From JAGNZR01 sp051648485 (GTDB taxonomy: Bacteria > Fusobacteriota > Fusobacteriia > Fusobacteriales > Fusobacteriaceae): 5,720 bases of DNA. The first letter of the stretch is position 1; each line of letters opens with the position of its first letter. This document shows positions 1 to 5,720 of this stretch, in pieces. The notes below the pieces were generated by a model. The model saw only the letters and a program-made list of their open reading frames with translations. It was not told the origin of the DNA and did no database searches. Location of the stretch: assembly GCA_051648485.1 (NCBI GenBank), contig JBOFFH010000122.1:1-5720 (forward strand), read 5' to 3'. The position numbers were made by a program, and so were the translations under genes.

Positions 1-1838
1 ATATTTCTTCCACATTTAGGACATTTTCCTATAACTTCTTTATCTAATGAAAATTGTGGAGGTTCTCTTGGTATTTCAATATTACTTGAAACAATAATGG
101 TCAATTCTTTTTCAATTGTTTCTGTAATCTGTTTTAAAGGTATTTTTCCATTATATATTTGCTTTAATAATTTTGAAAATTCAACTGTTTTTTCTTTATA
201 AAGATTTATTTTAAGTTTATCCAAATACTCAATGGTTGATTTTCCTAACTCTTCTATTGAATAATTTGAACCTTTTTGTGAGATATAACCTACAAACTTT
301 GCTTTCTCTACAATTCCTGTTCTTGTTGCTTCAGTACCTACTTCTACCCCTTCTAATATGGCTTTATACTCTTCTTCTTCTGTTTGTTTTTCTTTTCTAA
401 AAGGATTTTTTAAATGATTTGCCAACTCTTCTTCAGAAACTGGTTTAGGAGGTTGAGTCTCTTTTTTCAATTCTTTAAAATTTATATTGAATGATTCATT
501 TTCTATAAATGGCGGAAGATTATTTTTTAAATTTTCAGGCTCAAATTTAAAAAAACCTTCCTTAACAATTGTTTCACCATTCAATATAAACTTTTCCTTA
601 TCTACAGATATTTCAATTGTAACTTTCTCAGTTGTTGTTTCTTCATTCAAAAAATTACATATGAATCTGTTTTGAATAACTTTGTAAACTAAAGCTTCTT
701 TCTCACTGAGTGAATTCATATTTGGAATTTTTGTTGTTGGAATTATTGCACTGTGACTCTCTATTTTACTATCATCAAAAAATCTTTTTCCATCTTTAAA
801 GATTAAATTATATCCTTTAAGTGTACTTATTATCTCTTTTATTTTAACCTTTTCATTTTCAGCTAAGTACTCTGTGTTTGTTCTTGGATAAGTAATATAT
901 CCATTTTCATAAAGTTTTTGAATTATTTCTTCAGAATTTTTAAAATTCATTTTTTCTTTTTTAGAAAGAATAGATTGAAGTTTAGAAAGAGAAAAAAGCT
1001 TTCCAGGTTGTCTAATGATTTCTTTTCGCTCTATTTTTTCTACAACACCAGAAAATTTATTTAAATAACTGGCATATTCCTTAGCTTCGATATTAGTTTT
1101 ATATTTAGTTTTTACAGTTAAAGGAATTATTATCTCCTGTTTCTTAGTTTTACTTTCTATCTGAAAATACTTTTCTTTTACAAATTCACCAATAGCCTTA
1201 TCTCTATCATAAATAAATTTCAATATAGGAATAAGCACTCTTCCTACAGGTAAATATTTTCCTGATTTTACTGAAAGATAAATTGTCATATTTATTCCTA
1301 ATAACCAGTCCATAAAAGTTCTTGCATATCCTTCATCTGCTAAGTTTCTATAATTTTTATTATCTCTCAAAGCTTTTATCTCAGATTGAATAGTTTTTTC
1401 TGTTTGATCTGGTAGCCAAAGTCTATAAATTGGCTTTTTTAGACCAAATTTTGAAATAATTATATCACCTATTATTTGCCCTTCTCTATCAGCATCTCCA
1501 CAGTTTATAATTCCATCTACATCAGCTCTATCAGCAAGAGATTTTAAAATTTCAAACTGTTTTTTAGCTCCAACATCTACAACTTTCTCTTTTCCTTTTT
1601 TTATTGTTTTAAGTTGAAATTTGAATTGTTCAGGAATAAATGGTAATTCGATATCCTTCCAAGATTTTTTAACACCTGTATAATCTTCTACATCAGCCAA
1701 AGAAAAAAGATGACCAAAAGCCCAAGAAACTATATAATTTTCATTTTCTAAATATCCATCCATTTTTTTATTTATGTTTAAAGCTTTAGCTATATTTTTA
1801 GCCAAGCTTGGTTTTTCTGCTATTATTAATTTTTTCAT
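1..1838 (-). CDS. topB: DNA topoisomerase III (type IA), C-terminus cut off by window edge
   Basis: ATP-independent type IA topoisomerase that cuts and passes single DNA strands; TopB enzymes decatenate DNA and resolve replication or recombination intermediates. The visible 612 codons run from the ATG at 1838 to the window edge with no stop. The protein opens with a TOPRIM domain: MKKLIIAEKPS (residues 1-11, catalytic Glu8) and GDADREGQ (114-121, metal-binding Asp115 and Asp117). VGRVLIPIL (198-206) follows, then the active-site stretch YITYPRT (314-320) with the nucleophile Tyr317 and Arg319. Further on are SHSAIIPT (361-368) and GTEATRTGI (501-509). CPKCGR (606-611) supplies the first Cys pair of a zinc ribbon, so the missing end is probably the rest of that C-terminal region. 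AAGGAGGG (1843-1850) lies 4 nt before the ATG and supports this start. The gene is divergent from the lipid kinase gene. VGRVLIPIL departs from the usual VGRVQTPTL. Family assignment is very sure; TopB rather than TopA rests on the N-terminal sequence and the GTEATR form. Confidence 0.95.
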   Translation of the reverse strand, partial: MKKLIIAEKPSLAKNIAKALNINKKMDGYLENENYIVSWAFGHLFSLADVEDYTGVKKSWKDIELPFIPEQFKFQLKTIKKGKEKVVDVGAKKQFEILKSLADRADVDGIINCGDADREGQIIGDIIISKFGLKKPIYRLWLPDQTEKTIQSEIKALRDNKNYRNLADEGYARTFMDWLLGINMTIYLSVKSGKYLPVGRVLIPILKFIYDRDKAIGEFVKEKYFQIESKTKKQEIIIPLTVKTKYKTNIEAKEYASYLNKFSGVVEKIERKEIIRQPGKLFSLSKLQSILSKKEKMNFKNSEEIIQKLYENGYITYPRTNTEYLAENEKVKIKEIISTLKGYNLIFKDGKRFFDDSKIESHSAIIPTTKIPNMNSLSEKEALVYKVIQNRFICNFLNEETTTEKVTIEISVDKEKFILNGETIVKEGFFKFEPENLKNNLPPFIENESFNINFKELKKETQPPKPVSEEELANHLKNPFRKEKQTEEEEYKAILEGVEVGTEATRTGIVEKAKFVGYISQKGSNYSIEELGKSTIEYLDKLKINLYKEKTVEFSKLLKQIYNGKIPLKQITETIEKELTIIVSSNIEIPREPPQFSLDKEVIGKCPKCGRN

Positions 1839-1860
1839 AAATCCCTCCTTCAATAAATAA

Positions 1861-1869
1861 ATTATATCA
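1861..1869 (-). promoter_or_regulatory. Extended -10 promoter of topB
   Basis: On the minus strand the sequence reads TGATATAAT, a perfect TATAAT (1861-1866) preceded by the TGn extension (1867-1869). The -35 region at about 1884-1889 is AGAAAA, a poor match, which is acceptable for an extended -10 promoter. Transcription should start near 1854, giving a leader of about 16 nt that contains the AAGGAGGG ribosome binding site. Confidence 0.6.
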
Positions 1870-1888
1870 TAGAATTCATATTTTTTTC

Positions 1889-1917
1889 TTGCTTTATATT
1901 TTTTTATTCACTATACT
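1889..1917 (+). promoter_or_regulatory. Candidate sigma-A-type promoter of the lipid kinase gene
   Basis: TTGCTT (1889-1894) and TATACT (1912-1917) are separated by exactly 17 bp. The -10 box matches consensus at five of six positions, the -35 box only at TTG. The start point would fall near 1924, so the ribosome binding site GAGGTGA (1924-1930) would be at the very 5' end of the mRNA. An upstream alternative is TATATT at 1895-1900, which has no recognisable -35 box. The -35 region abuts that of the divergent topB promoter, so the two could compete for polymerase. Confidence 0.45.
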
Positions 1918-1934
1918 TTAAGAGAGGTGAAGTA

Positions 1935-2813
1935 ATGCAAAAAGTAAAATTTATATACAATCCTAATTCGGGTGGAAAAATAATTTTAGAATTTTTAGAT
2001 CGAATTATTTATCAATTTCAAAAAAGAAATATAGCAGTGATTCCTTATCGTATTGATATCACTAAAAAAATTCAAGATTTTTTTAGTGAATTTCCAACTG
2101 AAGAATATAGCTATATTCTAATTGCAGGAGGAGATGGAACGATTAATCAAGTAGTCAACCAAATGAAAAATAAAAACATTGATTTACCTATAAGTATTTT
2201 ACCTACAGGAACTGCCAATGATTTTGCTCTTACTTTAGGACTCAAAGGAGATCTCAATGAGGTTTTAGACCAAATTTTAAATGGTAAGATTAAAAACATT
2301 GATCTTATTAAGGCTAATGACAAATATTTTGTAAATGTTTTGAGTAGTGGATTATTCACTCAAGTTTCTCAAAATACTCCTAGTTATTTGAAAAATAATA
2401 TTGGAAAGCTAGCATATTACTTAAATGGAATTTTAGAAGTTCCTAAAGTTCACGATTTAAAACTCACTTTTCAAGCTGAAAATTTTCAATATAGTGGACA
2501 GTGTTTTATGTTTTTTGTTTTTAATGGAAAAACTGCTGGAAATATTAATCTTTCTTATAAATCTAAAATAGATGATGGAGTTTTTGATGTTATCATTGCC
2601 ACAGGTGGAGATATTTTCAAAGTTATTGATTTTATAATTAAATTTCTTAAAGGAGAGCACCTAGATTCTTATTCTAGTATTTTACATTTTAAAACTAATG
2701 AAGTTAGGATACATTCTCAAGGGTTTCACAAAACCGATATAGATGGAGAAAAAGGACCTAATCTTCCTCTTTTAATCGAGTGTCTTCCCAAAGGGTTAAA
2801 AGTTATATACTAA
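1935..2813 (+). CDS. Diacylglycerol kinase / YegS-BmrU family lipid kinase
   Basis: Predicted cytosolic or membrane-associated lipid kinase that transfers phosphate from ATP to diacylglycerol or a related lipid alcohol, feeding phosphatidic acid back into phospholipid synthesis. At 292 residues it has the usual full length of the DgkB/YegS/BmrU family. Visible motifs in order are YNPNSGGK (8-15) at the N-terminal nucleotide-binding edge, the nucleotide-binding GGDGT (65-69) followed by INQVV, PTGTANDFA (90-98), and DGE (270-272), whose Glu272 matches the proposed catalytic base of bacterial DgkB. DDGVFDV in the C-terminal beta-rich domain is also typical. No signal peptide or membrane helix is seen. 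The ATG at 1935 is preceded by GAGGTGA (1924-1930), spaced 4 nt. It is transcribed alone, divergent from topB and convergent with the aminopeptidase gene. The exact lipid substrate cannot be told from sequence, since this family also includes enzymes acting on other lipids. Confidence 0.92.
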   Translation: MQKVKFIYNPNSGGKIILEFLDRIIYQFQKRNIAVIPYRIDITKKIQDFFSEFPTEEYSYILIAGGDGTINQVVNQMKNKNIDLPISILPTGTANDFALTLGLKGDLNEVLDQILNGKIKNIDLIKANDKYFVNVLSSGLFTQVSQNTPSYLKNNIGKLAYYLNGILEVPKVHDLKLTFQAENFQYSGQCFMFFVFNGKTAGNINLSYKSKIDDGVFDVIIATGGDIFKVIDFIIKFLKGEHLDSYSSILHFKTNEVRIHSQGFHKTDIDGEKGPNLPLLIECLPKGLKVIY

Positions 2814-2822
2814 AGATTGCTA

Positions 2823-2880
2823 AAAATAGTTATATAAAAAGAGATTCAAATATCTGAATCTCTTTTTATATAACTATTTT
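2823..2880. terminator. Bidirectional intrinsic terminator in a 26-bp perfect inverted repeat
   Basis: Bases 2823-2848 are perfectly complementary to 2855-2880, leaving a 6-nt loop (AATATC, 2849-2854). The core is an 8-bp stem, GAGATTCA/TGAATCTC (2841-2848 with 2855-2862), flanked by five As on the left and five Ts on the right, so each strand shows a hairpin followed by a U-run. The outer stem arms are AT-rich and identical in both readings. It lies between the stop codons of two convergent genes. It begins 9 nt after the lipid kinase stop and takes in the TAG stop of the aminopeptidase gene (2874-2876) in its right arm. Confidence 0.9.
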
Positions 2881-3986
2881 AAATTTTCAGAATTTAAAAC
2901 TTTTAACTCATCCAATACAAAAATACCATCTTTTCTGACTAAAACATCATCAAAATAGATTTCTCCACCACCAAAATCCTCTCTTTGAATAAGAACTAAA
3001 TCCCAGTGAATGTTTGAGTTGTTTCCATTATTAGCTATTTTATAAGCTTGTCCAGGAGTAAAGTGAATACTTCCTGCTATTTTTTCATCAAACAAAGTAT
3101 CTTTCATAGGTTTTAAAATATAAGGATTTACTCCTATAGCAAACTCTCCTATATATCTAGCTCCTTCATCTGTATTTAAAATTTCATTTATTTTATCAGT
3201 GTTGTTAGCTATTGCTTTTATTATTTTTCCATTTTCAAAATTGAAAACTATATTTTCATAAGTATAACCTTGATAGTTAGATGGTGTATTATAAGAAATA
3301 ACCCCATTTACACTATCTTTTACAGGTGCTGTGTAAACCTCACCATCGGGTATATTACGAAGCCCTGAACATTTTACTGCATTTATTCCTTTTATTGAAA
3401 AAGTTAAATCCGTTCCAGGTCCTGTTATTCTTACCTTATTAGTTCTATTTAAAACATCAACAAGTGGATCCATAGCTTTGGCCATTTTAGAATAATCTAA
3501 ATTGCACACATCAAAATAAAAATCTTCAAAATCTTCCAATGAAGTGTTGGCTAGTTGTGCCATAGAGTTGTTAGGGTATCTTAAAACAACCCATTTAGTG
3601 TTATTAACTCTTTCATCTAAAACAGATTTCATAAAATAGTCCATATATAGCTTCATTTTCACAGAATCGACATCTGACAGTTCGGTAGAGTTATCTCCAC
3701 CACGAATTCCTATATAAGCATCCATACCTTTCATTCTTTCTAACTCATATTTTGCCATAAGCTCCAATTGTTCCTGAGTTGTTCCTTTTAAAATTTCTCT
3801 TAAAACAGAATGATCCTTTATTGTTACAAAAGGTAACCCTCCCGCTAAATAAGTTTCTTTAACTAAAGCTTTGACAAGAGCCTTGGGCTGATCTCCTATA
3901 GTTTCGATAAGAACTTTTTGCCCCTTTTCTATTCTTGTTGAATAATTAATTAAATTTTTAGCCAACGTTCTAATTCTACTATCCAT
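2874..3986 (-). CDS. M29-family metallo-aminopeptidase
   Basis: Predicted cytosolic aminopeptidase of peptidase family M29 (AmpS/PepS/aminopeptidase T group), which removes N-terminal residues from peptides using two metal ions. The family's metal-binding pattern is intact: Glu216 in PDGEV (214-217 plus flank), Glu281 in IGEFAIG (279-285), His308 in GSIHFTPGQAY (305-315) with Tyr315, and His327 and Asp329 in NIHWD (325-329). The N-terminal half (about 1-190) shows the family's less conserved domain, including RGGDN (95-99). There is no signal peptide or membrane segment. At 370 residues it is shorter than the roughly 400-410 residue AmpS/AmpT type, with a short stretch between His308 and His327, but all ligands remain. 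The ATG is preceded by AGGAGG (3991-3996), spaced 4 nt. It is a single-gene unit, divergent from the transketolase operon; its TAG stop lies within the shared terminator. Family is sure, peptide specificity unknown. Confidence 0.93.
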   Translation of the reverse strand: MDSRIRTLAKNLINYSTRIEKGQKVLIETIGDQPKALVKALVKETYLAGGLPFVTIKDHSVLREILKGTTQEQLELMAKYELERMKGMDAYIGIRGGDNSTELSDVDSVKMKLYMDYFMKSVLDERVNNTKWVVLRYPNNSMAQLANTSLEDFEDFYFDVCNLDYSKMAKAMDPLVDVLNRTNKVRITGPGTDLTFSIKGINAVKCSGLRNIPDGEVYTAPVKDSVNGVISYNTPSNYQGYTYENIVFNFENGKIIKAIANNTDKINEILNTDEGARYIGEFAIGVNPYILKPMKDTLFDEKIAGSIHFTPGQAYKIANNGNNSNIHWDLVLIQREDFGGGEIYFDDVLVRKDGIFVLDELKVLNSENLK

Positions 3987-4027
3987 AATTCCTCCTATTT
4001 TTTAATTTTTTTCACCCATATATTGAT

Positions 4028-4033
4028 ATTATA
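4028..4033 (-). promoter_or_regulatory. Candidate -10 box of the aminopeptidase gene
   Basis: The minus strand has a perfect TATAAT here, which would start transcription near 4021 and give a leader of about 34 nt with AGGAGG near its end. The -35 region (about 4051-4056, TAGTTT on the minus strand) is a poor match and there is no TGn extension. The box sits within an 11-bp palindrome, GATATTATATC (4025-4035), so the other strand offers TATTAT (4027-4032), a possible -10 box for the transketolase operon. Confidence 0.4.
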
Positions 4034-4069
4034 TCTTATCTTTTTAAAAAAAACTAGTTACAACGAGGA

Positions 4070-4075
4070 TATACT
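4070..4075 (+). promoter_or_regulatory. Candidate -10 box of the transketolase operon
   Basis: TATACT matches the -10 consensus at five of six positions and would place the start near 4082, giving a leader of about 44 nt before the ATG at 4126. The expected -35 position (about 4047-4052) is a run of As with no TTGACA likeness, so this is weak support. The rest of 3987-4125 shows no clear hairpin or known riboswitch. Confidence 0.25.
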
Positions 4076-4125
4076 TAAATTTTGTGGTAAATATTAAAGT
4101 AAAATAATTTTTAAGGAGTCTATTT

Positions 4126-4926
4126 ATGAAAAATGAAATATTAAAGATCAGAAAAGATATTTTGAATACAATTTTTATCGCAGGTTCAGGACATCCCGGA
4201 GGTTCTCTTTCAGGAGTAGAACTATTATACGTTCTTTATAAAGAATTTTTAAAATTCAATCCTAAAGATCCAAACTGGGAAAACAGAGATAGAGTTATCG
4301 TTTCTAAAGGACACTGTTCTCCTTTAATTTACAGTATCCTTTCCCATTTTGAATTTTTTCCTAAAGAAGAATTAAAGAGCTTTAGAAAACTAAACAGCAG
4401 GCTTCAGGGGCACGTACACAAAGATGTACCAGGAGTTGAGCTTTCTACAGGTTCATTGGGACAAGGGCTCAGCTTTTCAGTAGGAGTGGCTCTAGGAGCT
4501 AATCTATCTGGTAAAAATTTTAGCACATATTGTTACTTGGGAGATGGAGAACTTCAAGAGGGAAGTGTTTGGGAAGCTGCTATGAGTGCAGGATTTTATA
4601 AATTAACTAATCTTTGTGCAATAGTAGATTACAATAAGGTTCAAGAAAATGGATACGTGGAAAAAATAATGCCTCTTTATCCTCTAAAAAAGAAATTTGA
4701 AAGTTTTGGATGGCATGTAATTGAAATAAATGGTCACAGTGTTAGAGAAGTTATTAAAGCTTATCAACATTTTCTTATGGAAAAAGAAAAACCTTGTGTA
4801 ATCATAGCCAATACAATAAAAGGAAAAGGAGTAAGCTTTATGGAATACAATAAAGATTGGCACGGAAAAGCTCCAAATGCACAGGAATTAAATTTAGCTC
4901 TTGAAGAGTTAGGAGGAAAGAAATAA
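4126..4926 (+). CDS. Transketolase, N-terminal (thiamine diphosphate-binding) subunit
   Basis: First half of a split transketolase, a cytosolic enzyme that moves two-carbon ketol units between sugar phosphates in the non-oxidative pentose phosphate pathway. The 266 residues cover only the pyrophosphate-binding domain, the normal size for this subunit. Visible motifs are SGHPGGSLSG (21-30, His23), SKGH (60-63), QGHVH (94-98), STGSLGQGL (107-115), and the thiamine diphosphate/Mg motif from GDGELQEG (139-146) to DYNKVQ (168-173), with Asp140 and Asn170 as likely Mg ligands. IKGKGVSFME (231-240) is the usual transketolase end of the domain. The start is set by AAGGAG (4113-4118), 7 nt before the ATG. 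The stop TAA (4924-4926) shares one base with the ATG of the next gene, whose product supplies the missing domains, so the two are surely co-translated. Homologous split enzymes also act on other sugars (for example sulfofructose or apulose phosphate), and no neighbour here points to such a pathway. DXS is unlikely because that enzyme is normally one chain. Confidence 0.93.
   Translation: MKNEILKIRKDILNTIFIAGSGHPGGSLSGVELLYVLYKEFLKFNPKDPNWENRDRVIVSKGHCSPLIYSILSHFEFFPKEELKSFRKLNSRLQGHVHKDVPGVELSTGSLGQGLSFSVGVALGANLSGKNFSTYCYLGDGELQEGSVWEAAMSAGFYKLTNLCAIVDYNKVQENGYVEKIMPLYPLKKKFESFGWHVIEINGHSVREVIKAYQHFLMEKEKPCVIIANTIKGKGVSFMEYNKDWHGKAPNAQELNLALEELGGKK
4911..4916 (+). promoter_or_regulatory. 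Ribosome binding site inside the upstream gene, setting the start of the transketolase C subunit
   Basis: AGGAGG sits within the last codons of the N-subunit gene, 9 nt before the ATG at 4926. With the TAATG stop/start overlap it fixes the second gene's start and implies translational coupling, which would help keep the two subunits at equal amounts. Confidence 0.85.
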
Positions 4927-5720
4927 TGGATATTAAATCAACTCGAGATGCTTTTGGAGAAATTCTTTTAGAGATGGGGGAAATTAATGAAAAAATAGTG
5001 GCTCTTTCAGCTGACTTGCAAGATTCAACAAAGGCAATTCATTTTCAAAAGAAATTTCCAAATAGATTTTTTAATGTTGGAATAGCTGAACAAAATTTAA
5101 TAGGTATCAGTTGTGGCTTAGCAAGTGCTGGCTATATTCCTATAGTTTCATCGTTTGCAGCTTTTTTGACAACAAGACCTTATGACTTTATAAGAGTTTC
5201 GGCTTGCTATAACAATTCTAATATAAAGATCTTTGCTACTCACACAGGCTTAACAGTGGGAGAGGACGGAGGAACTGCTCAAGCATTAGAAGATCTTGCT
5301 ATAATGAGAGTTTTGCCTAACATGAAGGTCTTTCAACCTTGTGATGCCAATGAAACAAAAGAAATTTTTAAAGCTGTTTTAAAAGAACCAGGTCCTTGCT
5401 ATATAAGATTAGCAAGAGCTAATTATCCCACAATCTATAAAGAGCCTAAGGAATTCGAAATTGGAAAATCAGATGTACTACTACATGGAGAAGATGGAGT
5501 TATCTTTGCCACTGGATATATGGTTTCTAAAAGTTTAGAAGTTGCAGAGCTCTTCAAAAAAGAATCAATAAATTTATCAGTAATAAATATTTCTTCAATT
5601 AAACCTATAGATAAAGAATTGATTATAAAATATGCCCAATTGACTAAAAAAGTTATCACCATAGAAGAGCATCAAAAAATAGGTGGATTAGGCTCAGCTG
5701 TTACAGAAGTTTTAATAGAA
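4926..5720 (+). CDS. Transketolase, C-terminal subunit (pyrimidine-binding plus transketolase-C domains), 3' end beyond window
   Basis: Partner of the N-terminal subunit just upstream; the active site forms between the two chains. There are 265 codons without a stop up to the window edge. Split C subunits are usually about 300-315 residues, so perhaps 40-50 are missing. The pyrimidine-binding domain (about 5-165) contains FNVGIAEQNLIG (49-60) with the catalytic Glu55 that activates thiamine diphosphate, FAAFLTTRPYD (77-87), HTGLTVGEDGGTAQ (106-119), and PGPCYIRLAR (155-164). The transketolase C-terminal domain begins near 180, with ATGYMV (195-200) and EEHQKIGGLGSAV (247-259), a signature shared with transketolase and DXS. 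No gap, frameshift or lost key residue is seen. Its start overlaps the upstream stop by one base, with AGGAGG 9 nt ahead. As part of the same operon it should be expressed from the promoter before 4126. Sugar specificity cannot be read from the sequence. Confidence 0.93.
   Translation, partial: MDIKSTRDAFGEILLEMGEINEKIVALSADLQDSTKAIHFQKKFPNRFFNVGIAEQNLIGISCGLASAGYIPIVSSFAAFLTTRPYDFIRVSACYNNSNIKIFATHTGLTVGEDGGTAQALEDLAIMRVLPNMKVFQPCDANETKEIFKAVLKEPGPCYIRLARANYPTIYKEPKEFEIGKSDVLLHGEDGVIFATGYMVSKSLEVAELFKKESINLSVINISSIKPIDKELIIKYAQLTKKVITIEEHQKIGGLGSAVTEVLIE

Noticed and set aside
487..675. 62-codon plus-strand reading frame
   Set aside because: It lies wholly antisense to topB, which has clear conserved motifs on both sides, and its protein is low in complexity with no ribosome binding site.
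1..1838. topB as a sign of an integrated conjugative element or plasmid, which often carry their own topoisomerase III
   Set aside because: No relaxase, type IV secretion, integrase or repeat is visible, and the neighbours are housekeeping genes with similar base composition.
2147..2660. Two minus-strand reading frames (2147-2359 and 2457-2660)
   Set aside because: Both are antisense shadows of the lipid kinase gene, which has full family motifs through this stretch; neither resembles a known protein.
4082..4110. TTGTGG, 17 bp, TAATTT as a promoter for the transketolase operon
   Set aside because: Spacing is ideal, but the start would fall at about 4117, inside the AAGGAG ribosome binding site, which would remove it from the mRNA.
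5435..5662. 75-codon minus-strand reading frame with a hydrophobic start
   Set aside because: It is antisense to the transketolase C-subunit gene; the hydrophobic look comes from AT-rich codons read backwards.
4126..5720. A 1-deoxy-xylulose-5-phosphate synthase (DXS) split into two genes
   Set aside because: The SGHPGGSLSG, STGSLGQGL and IKGKGVSFME motifs and the subunit sizes match split transketolase; DXS is normally a single chain of about 600 residues.

Overview
The window is very AT-rich (about 30% G+C by eye), with A/T-ending codons, strong AGGAGG-type ribosome binding sites and tightly packed genes. This fits a low-GC anaerobe of the Fusobacteriota or Clostridia. I lean towards Fusobacteriota from the overall look of the proteins, but nothing here proves it. 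All five genes look like ordinary chromosomal genes. I see no insertion sequence, phage gene, CRISPR array, tRNA or rRNA, and no credible undescribed system.

Layout from left to right. Positions 1-1838 (minus strand) hold most of a type IA DNA topoisomerase III (topB), cut by the left edge just as its C-terminal zinc-ribbon region starts. A 96-bp divergent promoter region follows. Next, on the plus strand (1935-2813), is a complete lipid kinase of the diacylglycerol kinase/YegS-BmrU family. It converges on a complete M29-family aminopeptidase on the minus strand (2874-3986). The 60 bp between the two stop codons are mostly a 26-bp perfect inverted repeat that should terminate transcription both ways. 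A 139-bp divergent region (3987-4125) then leads to a two-gene plus-strand operon encoding a split transketolase: the N-terminal thiamine-diphosphate-binding subunit (4126-4926) and the C-terminal pyrimidine/transketolase-C subunit (4926 to the right edge, incomplete). Their stop and start codons overlap by one base.

Only the two transketolase genes clearly work together, forming one enzyme of the non-oxidative pentose phosphate pathway or a related two-carbon transfer. Topoisomerase III (DNA decatenation and recombination intermediates), the lipid kinase (phospholipid turnover) and the aminopeptidase (peptide breakdown) are separately transcribed housekeeping functions. The points most worth a second look are the unusually long terminator palindrome, the altered active-site-region motif in TopB, the very short predicted leader of the lipid kinase mRNA, and the unknown substrate of the split transketolase.
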